Assembly: GCF_011764485.1 (NCBI RefSeq)
Contig: NZ_AP022848.1
Location: 710,001-774,000, forward strand
DNA: 64,000 bases
Origin: Bosea sp. ANAM02
GTDB lineage: Bacteria > Pseudomonadota > Alphaproteobacteria > Rhizobiales > Beijerinckiaceae
Direction of reading: 5' to 3'
The notes below the pieces were generated by a model that saw only the letters and a program-made list of their open reading frames with translations, was not told the DNA's origin and searched no databases. The translations under genes were made by a program, and so were the position numbers. Of this stretch, positions 34,562 to 44,251 are shown piece by piece (position 1 is the first letter of the stretch; every line of letters starts with the position of its first letter).

Positions 34562-36228
34562 TGGCGACCGCCACGATCCAGCCCGTCCTCTCCGTCCGCG
34601 ACCTCAGGGTCGCGACGCGCGGACGCCGGCCCAGCGACATCCTGAAGGGCATCGGCTTCGACATCCATCCCGGCGAGACGCTCTGCCTCGTCGGCGAATC
34701 CGGCTCGGGCAAGTCGGTGACCTCGCTGGTCGCAATGGACCTGCTGCCGCGCGACGAATTGCACGCGACGGGGGGCTCGGTTCGGCTCAACGGCGAGGAC
34801 ATCCTGACCGCGACGCCGGCCCGGACCAAGGCGCTGCGCGGCGCCGAGATGGCGATGATCTTCCAGGAGCCGATGACGGCGCTGAACCCGGTGCTGACCA
34901 TCGGCCTGCAGATGGACGAGGTCTATTGGGCGCATACGAAGATGCGGCCGAAGGAGCGCAAGGAGGCCGCGCTCGCAGCGTTCGAGTCCGTGCATCTGCC
35001 TGATCCCCAGCGCATCTACGACAGCTATCCGCATCAGCTTTCGGGCGGCCAGCGCCAGCGCGTGATGATCGCGATGGCGCTGGCCCTCAAGCCGAAGCTC
35101 CTGATCGCCGACGAGCCGACGACGGCGCTCGACGTCACCACGCAAAAACAAATCCTCAGCCTGATCCGCGAATTGCAGGACAAGCAGAACACCGCCGTCC
35201 TGTTCATCACCCACGATATGGGCGTGGTCGTCGACATCGCCGACCGGGTCTGTGTGATGTGTCGCGGCGAGATCGTCGAGACCGGCCCGGTCGAGCAGGT
35301 CCTGGGCCAGCCGCGCGAGGCCTATACGCGCGACCTGCTGCAATCCGTGCCGTCGCTGACGCCGCGCGCACCGCGCGCTTCGTCCGGGGGCGAGGCGGTG
35401 CTGGAGATCCGCAATCTCGAAAAGACCTTCAGCTTCGGCTCGTTGCTCGGAAAGCTGATGGGCCGCGAGAGCCGCAGCGTGCGCGCGGTGAGGGATGTCA
35501 GCTTCGGGCTGGCGCGCGGGCGTACGCTCGGCATCGTCGGCGAGAGCGGCTCCGGCAAATCGACGGTGGCGCGCTGCCTGATGCGGTTGGAGCATCCGAC
35601 CGGCGGCGAAATCCGCGTCAACGGGCAGGATATCGCCAATCTGCAGGGCCAGCAGGCCCTGGCGCCGGCGCGGCGCCGCGTGCAGATGGTCTTCCAGGAC
35701 CCGAACCGCTCGCTTAACCCGCGCCTGCGCATCGGCGAGAGCCTGATCGAGGGGCCGTTGAATCTCGGCGAGGATCGCGAGACCGCGCTGAAGCGCGCGG
35801 GCGAATTGATGGAGGTGGTCGGCCTGCCGAGCTCCAGCCTCGAACGTTTCCCGCACCAGTTCTCCGGCGGCCAGCGCCAGCGCATCGCGATCGCGCGCGC
35901 TCTGATGATGGAGCCGGAGGTGATCGTCGCCGACGAGGCGGTCTCGGCGCTCGACGTCTCCGTGCAGGCGCAGGTACTGGCGCTGCTGGCCGAAATCCAG
36001 GAGCGGCGCAATCTCGCCGTGCTGTTCATCACCCATGACCTGCGCGTCGCCGCCCAGATCTGCGACGAGGTGATGGTGATGCAGCGCGGTAGCGTCGTCG
36101 AGATGGGGCCGGCCGCCGAGGTTCTGGGCAGGCCAAGTCACGACTATACCCGTGCGCTGATCGCCGCGGCGCCGGGCCGGAACTGGGATTTCGCGGCCGG
36201 GCGCCGCATCGCTGGAGCGACCGCATGA
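34561..36228 (+). CDS. Fused oligopeptide ABC ATPase (DppD-DppF in one chain)
   Basis: 555 residues with two complete nucleotide-binding domains. The first (about 8-255) has GESGSGKS, LSGGQRQRVMIAMAL and LIADEPTTALD. The second (about 278-540) has GESGSGKST, FSGGQRQRIAIARAL and VIVADEAVSALD, where Ala replaces Pro in Walker B. Each has its switch His (ITHDMG, ITHDLR). Fused ATPases occur in GsiA- and YejF-type importers. It completes the cassette B transporter. Confidence 0.95.
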   Translation: MATATIQPVLSVRDLRVATRGRRPSDILKGIGFDIHPGETLCLVGESGSGKSVTSLVAMDLLPRDELHATGGSVRLNGEDILTATPARTKALRGAEMAMIFQEPMTALNPVLTIGLQMDEVYWAHTKMRPKERKEAALAAFESVHLPDPQRIYDSYPHQLSGGQRQRVMIAMALALKPKLLIADEPTTALDVTTQKQILSLIRELQDKQNTAVLFITHDMGVVVDIADRVCVMCRGEIVETGPVEQVLGQPREAYTRDLLQSVPSLTPRAPRASSGGEAVLEIRNLEKTFSFGSLLGKLMGRESRSVRAVRDVSFGLARGRTLGIVGESGSGKSTVARCLMRLEHPTGGEIRVNGQDIANLQGQQALAPARRRVQMVFQDPNRSLNPRLRIGESLIEGPLNLGEDRETALKRAGELMEVVGLPSSSLERFPHQFSGGQRQRIAIARALMMEPEVIVADEAVSALDVSVQAQVLALLAEIQERRNLAVLFITHDLRVAAQICDEVMVMQRGSVVEMGPAAEVLGRPSHDYTRALIAAAPGRNWDFAAGRRIAGATA

Positions 36229-37097
36229 TTTCCGCCAGCCTTGTCCAGATGGACGTCCAGTCTCTGGCGCCGGCCGAGAATTTCCGGCGCATCCATGATT
36301 TCGTGGCGGAGGAAGCGGCAGGGGGCGCGCAGCTCATCCTGTTCCCGGAGCTTGCCAATACCGGCTATGTCGAGCCGCTGGTACCGGGTGGCCCTATTGT
36401 CAGCGACGTCCCGCATTTCGGGGCGGCGCTCTACGAGGCCTGCGCCGCGCCGGATGGCGAGGAGATCAGAGCGCTCGTCGCGCTCGCTGCGAAGCATCGC
36501 ACGCATCTCGTCATCGGGCTCGGCCTGCGCGATCGCCTGCGTGCCGGCGTGATGCGCAATGCCTCGCTGCTGATCGGGCCGGAAGGCGTGATCGGCGACT
36601 ACACCAAGATCCATCAGTGGCAGAACGAGAAGCTGTTCTTCAGCGGCGGCGACAGCATCGACACCTATCCCGTCTTCGGCACGCGGCTCGGCATGCAGGT
36701 CTGCTACGATATCCGCTTCCCCGAGATCACCCGCATCCTCGCGCTTCAGGGCGCGAGCATCGTGACCTCGGTCTGGGCCTCCTTCGGGGCCGAGACCGCG
36801 CCGGTCACCGACGAGGCGCTGTTCATCCACCGCGCCTATACGCGGGCGACCGAGAACGGCGTGTTCTTCCTGAGCTGCAACCGCAGCGGCAGCCGTGGCG
36901 GGCAACGCTTCTTCGGCCGTTCCTGCGCGGTCGCGCCGGACGGCCGCGTGCTCGGCGCGCTCGATCATGATCGCGAGGACGTGCTGCGGGTCGAGATCGA
37001 CCTGGCCGAGGTCGCGCGCTATCGCAGCTTCACGGGCATCTGGGTCGACCGCGTGCCTGCGCTCTACGCCAAGTACCTGACGCCTCCAGCCCCGTGA
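36225..37097 (+). CDS. Nitrilase-superfamily amidohydrolase
   Basis: 290 residues with the catalytic triad Glu42 (LFPELANTGY), Lys128 (DYTKIHQW) and Cys160 (MQVCYDIRFPE). The YDxRFPE context is that of carbon-nitrogen amidases (omega-amidase, carbamoylase types) rather than true nitrilases. It probably hydrolyses an amide or N-carbamoyl bond in the imported compound or an intermediate. It has a four-base overlap with the transporter ATPase, so it is in the same operon. Confidence 0.9.
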   Translation: MISASLVQMDVQSLAPAENFRRIHDFVAEEAAGGAQLILFPELANTGYVEPLVPGGPIVSDVPHFGAALYEACAAPDGEEIRALVALAAKHRTHLVIGLGLRDRLRAGVMRNASLLIGPEGVIGDYTKIHQWQNEKLFFSGGDSIDTYPVFGTRLGMQVCYDIRFPEITRILALQGASIVTSVWASFGAETAPVTDEALFIHRAYTRATENGVFFLSCNRSGSRGGQRFFGRSCAVAPDGRVLGALDHDREDVLRVEIDLAEVARYRSFTGIWVDRVPALYAKYLTPPAP

Positions 37098-37105
37098 GAT
37101 AGCCG

Positions 37106-37648
37106 ATGACGACCTCTCCCTGCCCGCCGATCGGCGATGCCGACTGGCCCGAGGCGATCGCCGAGATGAAGACCGGCTTTGCCGGCGCGCTCAATGTCTA
37201 CCGGACGATGGCGCATCATCCGGCCTTGCTGCAGGCCTGGGCGCCCTTGCGCCAGCACATCGTCAAGGACAGCGCCCTCGGGCCGGTGCGCTCGGAGGTG
37301 GTGATCCTGCGCGCCGCCCATCGCATGGGCTCGCCCTATGAATGGGCGCATCATGTCAGCCGGGCGCGGGTACTCGGCATGAGCGACGCCCGCATCGCCG
37401 CCTTGCGCGGCGAGCCGCAGGGCGAGGATGGGCTGATCGCCCGGGCGGTCGATGCGCTGTTCGACGACAAGCGCCTGTCGCTTGCGCAGGAGGCCGAGCT
37501 CGCCGCCGCGATCGGGCGTGCGGCGGTGTTCGATCTGATCGCGACGGTCGGCTTCTATTCGGTGCTCGGCTATCTGCTGATGACCTACGAGACGCCGATC
37601 GACGCCGCCGTCGCCGCCGAGATGACCGAGCAGCCCTTGCAGCCGTGA
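37106..37648 (+). CDS. Carboxymuconolactone-decarboxylase-like protein
   Basis: 180 residues, alpha-helical AhpD-like fold. The conserved block SEVVILRAAHRMGSPYEWAHHVSRARVLG has the Glu and His of the CMD family, but no CxxC pair. It is therefore not an AhpD-type peroxidase and is closer to the decarboxylase or uncharacterised branch. It lies eight bases after the amidase stop and is probably the last gene of the cassette B operon. Its reaction is unknown. Confidence 0.85.
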   Translation: MTTSPCPPIGDADWPEAIAEMKTGFAGALNVYRTMAHHPALLQAWAPLRQHIVKDSALGPVRSEVVILRAAHRMGSPYEWAHHVSRARVLGMSDARIAALRGEPQGEDGLIARAVDALFDDKRLSLAQEAELAAAIGRAAVFDLIATVGFYSVLGYLLMTYETPIDAAVAAEMTEQPLQP

Positions 37649-38084
37649 CCTGACGGCCGGGCAATAGGAGGACTGCCGAAGCTGAACGCGGCGAGGATTA
37701 CCGCGGGCCGCGTAAGCTTCGTTCCCCGAGCCGGCATCCGCTTCATCGATAAGCTGAAACAACCAGCGCCAAGGCGACGGGCGGCTCCTGCGGTCGCGTT
37801 CGAACATTCGGGCCATCGCGGAAAAAGTCGATAGCCTGGCATCGCCTCTTGGTCGGGAGCCGACCGCCAAGCAGGGCACGATCCGCACCGGGCGGCATCG
37901 GGGCCCGACGAGGCGGTCAACTCCGACCTGGGGTCGTGCTCTCGTTCCGTTCGATGAACATACGATGAGCCGCGTGACGCCTCGCCGAGGACTCATGATT
38001 GCCAATCAATCGCACTTGCAAATCATGGCTGCTTCAGGTTAACGGTGAGATGCTTTTGCAATTCATTATCAATAAGGACACGCC
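37649..38084. other. Long intergenic region before the metal transporter
   Basis: About 435 bases. The first ~300 are GC-rich with no recognisable gene on either strand. The last ~100 are AT-richer and hold the sitABCD promoter and a candidate Fur/Mur-type site. Confidence 0.5.
38056..38073. promoter_or_regulatory. Candidate Mur/Fur-type metal-regulator site
   Basis: TTGCAATTCATTATCAAT lies 12 bases before the sitA start codon. A second TTGCAAATCAT-like element is about 30-40 bases upstream. AT-rich TGCAA/CATTATC elements of this kind are typical of Fur-family sites, and alphaproteobacterial sit operons are commonly controlled by the manganese sensor Mur. Confidence 0.4.
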
Positions 38085-38993
38085 ATGGCCCGCAGCTCGC
38101 GCAGATCGGCTCTCTTCGGCTTGATGGGCGTCGCGTTCATCGCCGCATGCGGCTTCACGCCCGCTGTGGCGCAGGAGAAGTTCAAGGCGGTCACGACCTT
38201 CACGGTGATCGCCGATATCGCGCGCAATGTCGCCGGCGATGTCGCCGTGGTCGAGTCGATCACCAAGCCGGGCGCCGAGATCCACAACTACCAGCCCACC
38301 CCGGGCGATATCCAGCGCGCGCAGGGCGCGCAGCTCATCCTCTGGAATGGCCTCAATCTTGAGCTGTGGTTCGAGAAATTCTTCCGGAATCTCCGCAATG
38401 TCCCGAGTGTCGTCGTCTCGCAGGGCGTCGAGCCGATGGGGATCAGCGAGGGGCCCTACAAGGGCAAGCCGAACCCGCATGCCTGGATGTCGCCGGCTGC
38501 GGCGCTGATCTATGTCGACAATATCCGGGACGCCTTCGCCAAGCATGATCCCAAGAACGCCGCGACCTACAAGGCCAATGCCGAGGCCTACAAGGCCCGT
38601 ATCAAGGCGGCCGTCGATCCGATCGAAGCGGAGCTTGCCGCCGTTCCGGCTGAGAAGCGCTGGCTCGTCTCCAGCGAGGGCGCGTTTTCCTATCTCGCCC
38701 GCGATTTCGGGTTGAAGGAACTCTATCTCTGGCCCATCAATGCCGACCAGCAAGGCACGCCGCAGCAGGTCCGAAAGGTCATCGACGCCGTCAGAAAGAA
38801 CAGGATCACTGTGGTCTTCTCCGAGAGTACGATCTCCGAGAAGCCGGCCCAGCAGGTCGCTCGCGAAACCGGAGCCGCCTATGGCGGTGTGCTATACGTG
38901 GATTCGCTCAGCGAAGCGGACGGTCCGGTCCCGACCTATATCGACCTGCTCAAGGTCACGGCGGATACGATCGCGAAAGGATTGACGCGGTGA
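38085..38993 (+). CDS. sitA: Manganese/iron ABC transporter binding protein
   Basis: 302 residues with a Sec signal (FGLMGVAFIAACGFTPAVAQ). It is a cluster-9 metal-binding protein. The expected ligands are His in AEIHNYQPTPGD, His in NPHAWMSP, Glu in SSEGAFSY and Asp in LYVDSLSE. The WPINADQQGTPQQV block is characteristic of SitA/YfeA rather than ZnuA, and there is no His-rich zinc loop. It delivers Mn2+ (possibly Fe2+) to SitCD. AAGGA lies six bases upstream of ATG 38085. Confidence 0.92.
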   Translation: MARSSRRSALFGLMGVAFIAACGFTPAVAQEKFKAVTTFTVIADIARNVAGDVAVVESITKPGAEIHNYQPTPGDIQRAQGAQLILWNGLNLELWFEKFFRNLRNVPSVVVSQGVEPMGISEGPYKGKPNPHAWMSPAAALIYVDNIRDAFAKHDPKNAATYKANAEAYKARIKAAVDPIEAELAAVPAEKRWLVSSEGAFSYLARDFGLKELYLWPINADQQGTPQQVRKVIDAVRKNRITVVFSESTISEKPAQQVARETGAAYGGVLYVDSLSEADGPVPTYIDLLKVTADTIAKGLTR

Positions 38994-39895
38994 ACGCTCC
39001 CATTCCCGGCCGCTCGCTTCCGCCCCTGGTGGAGGAGGGCTCAGGGATTGCGGTGACCGACGCTACGGTCACCTATCGCAATGGGCATACCGCTCTCAGG
39101 GATGCGAGCTTTCGCATCCCTACCGGCACGATCGCGGCGCTCGTCGGCGTCAACGGCTCCGGCAAGTCGACGCTGTTCAAGGCGATCATGGGCTTCGTGC
39201 GCCTGGCCAGGGGCGATATCCGCATCCTCGGCATGACGGTGCGCGAGGCGCTGCGCCGCAACCTCATCGCCTATGTCCCGCAGGCCGAGGAGGTCGACTG
39301 GACCTTCCCGGTGCTGGTCGAGGATGTCGTGATGATGGGCCGCTACGGCCATATGGGCATGATGCGCATCGCCAGGGCGGCCGATCACGAGGCCGTCGCC
39401 GCCGCGCTCGAACGCGTCGATATGAGCGCCTTCCGCAAACGCCAGATCGGGGAACTCTCCGGCGGGCAGAAGAAGCGCGTCTTCCTCGCCCGTGCGCTCG
39501 CCCAGGACAGCCGCGTCATCCTGCTCGACGAGCCTTTCACCGGGGTCGACGTCAAGACCGAGGACCAGATCATCGCGCTGCTGCGGGAACTGAGGGCCGA
39601 GGGCCGTGTCATGCTGGTATCCACGCATAATCTCGGCTCCGTGCCGGAGTTCTGCGATCGCACCATCCTGATCAAGGGGACGGTGCTGGCCTATGGCCCG
39701 ACGGCGGAGACCTTCACGCAGGAGAACCTGCAGCGTGCCTTCGGCGGCGTACTCCGGCATTTCGTGCTGGGCGATGCCGGCCGCGAGGGACGAGCGCCGG
39801 TCGGCGTCTTCACCGATGACGAGCGGCCACTGATCCTCCGGGAGGGCAAGGCGACGCCCCGGGAGGCCGAAGCCCCGGACGGAGAGCGGCAATGA
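38990..39895 (+). CDS. sitB: Manganese/iron ABC transporter ATP-binding protein
   Basis: 301 residues. Walker A is GVNGSGKST, the Q-loop lies in YVPQAEEVDW, the signature is LSGGQKKRVFLARAL, Walker B is VILLDEPFTGVD and the switch is VSTHNLG. The GTG start at 38990 overlaps the sitA stop. The C-terminal ~50 residues are charged and not part of the ABC fold. It energises the SitC-SitD channel. Confidence 0.93.
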   Translation: MNAPIPGRSLPPLVEEGSGIAVTDATVTYRNGHTALRDASFRIPTGTIAALVGVNGSGKSTLFKAIMGFVRLARGDIRILGMTVREALRRNLIAYVPQAEEVDWTFPVLVEDVVMMGRYGHMGMMRIARAADHEAVAAALERVDMSAFRKRQIGELSGGQKKRVFLARALAQDSRVILLDEPFTGVDVKTEDQIIALLRELRAEGRVMLVSTHNLGSVPEFCDRTILIKGTVLAYGPTAETFTQENLQRAFGGVLRHFVLGDAGREGRAPVGVFTDDERPLILREGKATPREAEAPDGERQ

Positions 39896-40749
39896 TCGCC
39901 ATCCTCCTCGAACCCTTCGCCTATGGCTATATGCGCAATGCGATGTGGATCTCGGCGCTGGTCGGCGGCGTCTGCGCCTTCCTGTCCTGCTATCTCATGC
40001 TGAAGGGCTGGTCGCTGATCGGCGATGCGCTCTCGCATGCGATCGTGCCGGGCGTGGCCGGCGCCTATATGCTGGGGCTGCCCTTCTCGGTCGGCGCCTT
40101 CTTCTCCGGCGGACTCGCGGCCGGCGCGATGCTCTTCCTGAACCAGCGCACGCGGCTGAAGGAGGACGCCATCATCGGCCTGATCTTCTCCAGTTTCTTC
40201 GGGCTCGGCCTGTTCATGGTCTCGCTCTCGCCGACCTCGGTGAACATCCAGACCATCGTGCTCGGCAATGTGCTCGCCATTACGCCAGCCGATACGATCC
40301 AGCTCGCGGCGATCGGTTTCGTCTCGCTCGCCATCCTGCTCGTCAAATGGAAGGACCTGATGGTCGCCTTTTTCGACGAGAGCCATGCGCGCTCGATCGG
40401 TCTCAACCCGACGGCGCTGAAGCTGATGTTCTTCACCCTGCTCTCGGCCTCGACCGTCGCGGCGCTGCAGACGGTCGGCGCCTTCCTCGTCATCTGCATG
40501 GTGGTCACGCCCGGTGCCACGGCCTACCTGCTGACCGACCGCTTTCCGCGTTTGCTGATGATCGCGGTCGCGATCGGCGCGCTGACGAGCTTCATCGGCG
40601 CCTATATCAGCTATTTTCTGGATGGGGCGACCGGCGGCATCATCGTCGTGCTGCAGACGGCGATCTTCCTCGCTGCCTTCTTCCTGGCGCCCAAGCATGG
40701 ACTGCTGGCCGCCCGCCGCCGCGCCGCCTGCGAATTGGAGGCTGGCTGA
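39892..40749 (+). CDS. sitC: Manganese/iron ABC transporter permease
   Basis: 285 residues, ABC-3 family, with about eight hydrophobic segments. Diagnostic blocks are LMLKGWSLIGDALSHAIVPGV and VGAFLVICMVVTPGATAYLL. It is coupled to sitB by a four-base overlap and to sitD by one base. It pairs with SitD to form the channel, and is clearly homologous to it. Confidence 0.93.
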   Translation: MIAILLEPFAYGYMRNAMWISALVGGVCAFLSCYLMLKGWSLIGDALSHAIVPGVAGAYMLGLPFSVGAFFSGGLAAGAMLFLNQRTRLKEDAIIGLIFSSFFGLGLFMVSLSPTSVNIQTIVLGNVLAITPADTIQLAAIGFVSLAILLVKWKDLMVAFFDESHARSIGLNPTALKLMFFTLLSASTVAALQTVGAFLVICMVVTPGATAYLLTDRFPRLLMIAVAIGALTSFIGAYISYFLDGATGGIIVVLQTAIFLAAFFLAPKHGLLAARRRAACELEAG

Positions 40750-41582
40750 TGATCGTCATCGAGACGCTGCTGTCGCCCTTCCGGTTCGACTTCATGATCA
40801 ATGCGCTGGTGATCTCGGCGATCGTCGCCGTGCCGATGGCGCTCTTGTCCTGTTTCCTCGTGCTGAAAGGCTGGTCGCTGATGGGCGATGCGATCAGCCA
40901 TGCCGTGTTTCCCGGCGTGGTCCTCGCCTATATCCTCGGCTTTCCCTATGCGATCGGCGCTTTCGCCGCCGGCATGGTCTGCGCCACCGCGACCGGCTTC
41001 CTGAAGGAGAACAGTCGGATCAAGCAGGATACGGTGATGGGCGTGGTCTTCTCCGGCATGTTCGGGCTCGGCCTCGTGCTCTACGTCAAGATCCAGTCCG
41101 ATGTGCATCTCGACCATATCCTCTTCGGCGACATGCTCGGTGTTTCCGGGGCCGACATTGCCGGGGCTGCCGCGATCGCGGCATTCACGGCGGCGGTGAT
41201 CGCCGTCAAGTGGAAGGATCTCCTGCTGCATGCCTTCGACCCGGCGCAGGCGCAGGCTATCGGCCTGCGGGTGAAGCTGCTGCATTACGGCCTGCTCGGC
41301 CTGATCTCGCTGACCATCGTCGGAGCGCTGCAGGCCGTCGGCATCATCCTCGCCATCGCCATGCTGATCGCGCCCGGCGCCATCGCCTTCCTGCTGACCC
41401 GCCGCTTTGCCACGATGCTGCTGGCCTCGGTCGCCATCGCCGTGATCGGCTCGCTGCTCGGCGTCTATCTCTCGTTCTTCCTCGACAGCGCGCCCGCGCC
41501 GACGATCGTGCTGCTTTTGTCGCTCGTCTTCGTCTGCGCGCTCGTACTTTCGAGCCGGAGAGTGCCCGAAGCGTCGACGTAG
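40749..41582 (+). CDS. sitD: Manganese/iron ABC transporter permease
   Basis: 277 residues, ABC-3 family. Blocks parallel to SitC are LVLKGWSLMGDAISHAVFPGV and VGIILAIAMLIAPGAIAFLL. The frame is open far upstream in the shadow of sitC; MIVIETLLSP at 40749 is the coupled start. It is the last gene of the sit operon and ends 16 bases before the convergent threonine aldolase. Confidence 0.93.
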   Translation: MIVIETLLSPFRFDFMINALVISAIVAVPMALLSCFLVLKGWSLMGDAISHAVFPGVVLAYILGFPYAIGAFAAGMVCATATGFLKENSRIKQDTVMGVVFSGMFGLGLVLYVKIQSDVHLDHILFGDMLGVSGADIAGAAAIAAFTAAVIAVKWKDLLLHAFDPAQAQAIGLRVKLLHYGLLGLISLTIVGALQAVGIILAIAMLIAPGAIAFLLTRRFATMLLASVAIAVIGSLLGVYLSFFLDSAPAPTIVLLLSLVFVCALVLSSRRVPEAST

Positions 41583-41598
41583 CCGCAGAGCCCGCGTA

Positions 41599-42645
41599 TC
41601 AGGCCCGGGCCTTCGACGTGGCGGACGCCTGCTGCCCGTCGAAGAAGCGCTCGCAGGCTTCCGCCACGCGGGCGATCGCCGCGTCGCCGACATCGAGATG
41701 GGTGACCCAGCGCAGCGTGCCGTAGCGCCCGCTGACGGCGATGCCGCGCTCGCGCAGGAAGGCCGCGAAGGCGGCGGTGTCGAGCGCCTTGGGAGACATG
41801 AACACCATATTGGTGCGGGCAGGCCCTGCGCCGAGTTCCGGGAAACGCCCGAGAACCTCGGCGAGAGCGGCGGCGCGCCGGTGGTCCTCGCCGAGCCTGG
41901 CGACATTATGGTCAAGCGCGTAGATCGCAGCGGCCGCGACTACCCCGGTCTGACGCATGCCGCCGCCCAGCATCTTGCGGATGCGGCGGGCCTTCGCGAT
42001 GAAATCCTTCGGGCCGACGAGGATCGAGCCCATCGGTGCGCCCAAACCCTTGGACAGACAGAGCGACACGGTGTCGAACTGCCCTGCGATCCAGGCGGCG
42101 TCACGGTTGCTGGCCGCGGCGGCGTTCATCAGGCGGGCGCCGTCGAGATGGGTGGCGAGACCGCGCGAGCGGGCAAGCCCGGTCGCAGCTTCCAGATAGG
42201 CATCGGGCAGCACGATCCCGTTGAAGGTGTTCTCCAGCGCCAGCAGGCGGGTCATCGCGAAATGGAAGTCGTTCGGCTTGATCGCGTTGGCGATGGCCTC
42301 GAGCGCGATCGTGCCGTCGGCCTCATTGGGCAGAGGCTGCGGCTGGATGGAGCCGAGCACAGCCGCGCCGCCGCCTTCGAGGCGATAGGTATGGGCCATC
42401 TGGCCGACGATATATTCCTCGCCGCGGCCGCAATGGGCCATCAAACCGGCGAGGTTGGCCTGCGTGCCGGTGGGGAAGAACAAGGCCGCTTCCTTGCCGA
42501 GACGCTCGGCGGTCATCGCCTCCAGCCGCTTGGTCGTCTGGCAGTCGTCATAGACAGCGTCGCCGACTTCCGCCGCCGCCATGGCGGCACGCATGCCCTC
42601 GCCGGGGCGCGTCACCGTATCCGAGCGGAAATCATCCACGATCAT
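41599..42645 (-). CDS. ltaE: Low-specificity L-threonine aldolase
   Basis: 348 residues, PLP-dependent, fold type I. The N-terminal FRSDTVTRP, the FPTGTQANLAGLMAHC block and the Schiff-base Lys in LCLSKGLGAPMGS are diagnostic. It cleaves L-threonine or L-allo-threonine and related beta-hydroxy amino acids to glycine plus an aldehyde. ATG 42645, with AAGGATCGG upstream, was chosen over a longer frame from 42675. It lies downstream of serine ammonia-lyase on the same strand, fitting a role in hydroxy-amino-acid catabolism. Confidence 0.92.
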   Translation of the reverse strand: MIVDDFRSDTVTRPGEGMRAAMAAAEVGDAVYDDCQTTKRLEAMTAERLGKEAALFFPTGTQANLAGLMAHCGRGEEYIVGQMAHTYRLEGGGAAVLGSIQPQPLPNEADGTIALEAIANAIKPNDFHFAMTRLLALENTFNGIVLPDAYLEAATGLARSRGLATHLDGARLMNAAAASNRDAAWIAGQFDTVSLCLSKGLGAPMGSILVGPKDFIAKARRIRKMLGGGMRQTGVVAAAAIYALDHNVARLGEDHRRAAALAEVLGRFPELGAGPARTNMVFMSPKALDTAAFAAFLRERGIAVSGRYGTLRWVTHLDVGDAAIARVAEACERFFDGQQASATSKARA

Positions 42646-42724
42646 CGATCCGATCCTTGCAGGCAATGTGTTCAACCTACCCGGCGCGAGCCCGGCCCAT
42701 CATGCAAAATTGGCAGGGGAGGGC

Positions 42725-44107
42725 TCAGCATTCCGGCAGGTTGACCGCAAGGCCACCGAGGCTGGTTTCCTTGAAACGTTCGTTCATGGCCTCGCCGGTC
42801 TGGCGCATCGCCTCGATGCAATTGTCCAGCGGCATGAAATGCGAGCCGTCGCCGCGCAGCGCCAGCGACGCGGCAGCCACAGCCTTGATCGCGCCGATGC
42901 CGTTGCGCTCGATGCAGGGTACCTGGACCAATCCCGCCGCCGGATCGCAGGTCATGCCGAGATGGTGCTCCAGCGCGATCTCGGCGGCATTCTCGATCTG
43001 GGCGGGTGTGCCGCCGAGCACGGCGCAGAGCCCGGCCGCGGCCATAGCGGCGGCGGAGCCGACCTCGCCCTGGCAGCCGGCCTCGGCCCCTGAGATCGAG
43101 GCATTGTGCTTGATCAATCCGCCGATCGCCGCCGCCGTCAGCAGGAAATCGGCGACCTTTTCCGGTTCCGCACCGACGCAATGGTCGAGATAATAGCGCA
43201 GCACGGCGGGCACGACGCCCGCGGCGCCGTTGGTCGGCGAGGTCACCACCCGGCCGCCGGCCGCATTCTCCTCGTTAACCGCCATCGCATAGACGCTGAG
43301 CCAGTCCGTCGAGGCATGCGGCTGCGCGCGGTTGGCGAGCCTTTCGGCCGCGAGCTGCCGGTGGATGCGCGCCGCCCTGCGGCGCACGCGCAGGCCACCG
43401 GGCAATTCACCCTCCTGGCACAGGCCGCGCTCGATACAGTCGTTCATCACCGACCAGAGACGCGCGAGGCCGCTATCGACCTCTTCAGGCGATTGGCGAT
43501 GGATTTCGTTGGCGCGCTTCATCGCCGCGATGGAAAGCCCGCTATCACGGGCCATGCGCAGCATCGTCGCCGCATTGGCGAACGGATAGGGCCATGACGC
43601 TGCCTCGGCATCGCCCGCCGTCGGCGCCTCGCGCTCCCGCGCCGTCACCACGAAGCCGCCGCCGATCGAATAATAGGTCTCGGACACAAGCTCGGTCCCG
43701 GCTGAATCGCGGGCGCTGAAGACGAGGCCGTTGGCATGGCCGGGCAGCGGAGGCCCGTAATCGAAGACGATGTCGGTCGCAGGGTCGAAGACCAGCGGTG
43801 GCAGACCGTCATGGCGCAGCAGATGGCTGCGGCCGAGCTCGTCGAGCTGGCGTTCGGCCGCGTCGAAATCGAAGGCGGCCGGTGTCCAGCCGAGCAGGCC
43901 GAGCGCCACGGCACGGTCGGTGGCATGGCCCTTTCCGGTGAAGGCGAGCGAGCCGTAGAGCGTCGCCTTCACGGCCGCGGCCCGGTCGCGTGCGGGGGCC
44001 AGCCGGAGCAGGTCGAGGAAATGCCCTGCCGCCGTCATCGGCCCCATCGTGTGCGAGGACGACGGTCCGATGCCGATCTTGAAGACGTCGAATACGCTCA
44101 GGAACAT
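42725..44107 (-). CDS. sdaA: L-serine ammonia-lyase, iron-sulfur dependent
   Basis: 460 residues, the fused beta-alpha single-chain form. [13 protein letters not shown] opens the beta domain. The alpha domain has [19 protein letters not shown] and [14 protein letters not shown], whose Cys residues are the cluster ligands. The chain ends in LPEC: in the structurally known bacterial enzyme a C-terminal Cys serves as fourth ligand and blocks the active site until serine enters, and that residue is present here. It converts L-serine to pyruvate and ammonia. Confidence 0.95.
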   Translation of the reverse strand: MFLSVFDVFKIGIGPSSSHTMGPMTAAGHFLDLLRLAPARDRAAAVKATLYGSLAFTGKGHATDRAVALGLLGWTPAAFDFDAAERQLDELGRSHLLRHDGLPPLVFDPATDIVFDYGPPLPGHANGLVFSARDSAGTELVSETYYSIGGGFVVTAREREAPTAGDAEAASWPYPFANAATMLRMARDSGLSIAAMKRANEIHRQSPEEVDSGLARLWSVMNDCIERGLCQEGELPGGLRVRRRAARIHRQLAAERLANRAQPHASTDWLSVYAMAVNEENAAGGRVVTSPTNGAAGVVPAVLRYYLDHCVGAEPEKVADFLLTAAAIGGLIKHNASISGAEAGCQGEVGSAAAMAAAGLCAVLGGTPAQIENAAEIALEHHLGMTCDPAAGLVQVPCIERNGIGAIKAVAAASLALRGDGSHFMPLDNCIEAMRQTGEAMNERFKETSLGGLAVNLPEC

Positions 44108-44251
44108 TCCTACCCCCGCCCAACCGGCACACGGCGCATCCGTGTTTCCCTCAAACGGCGGAGCGCTTCGGATTGTTGTTTATCGTCTCGTCTTCGCATG
44201 AACCGCTATCCGCCGCGCGTGACAATGTTCTTGCTCGTTTCGGAGGCAATC

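Noticed and set aside
37649..38005. Possible gene or decayed gene before sitA
   Set aside because: Open frames exist on both strands but none shows a plausible protein pattern or ribosome-binding site.
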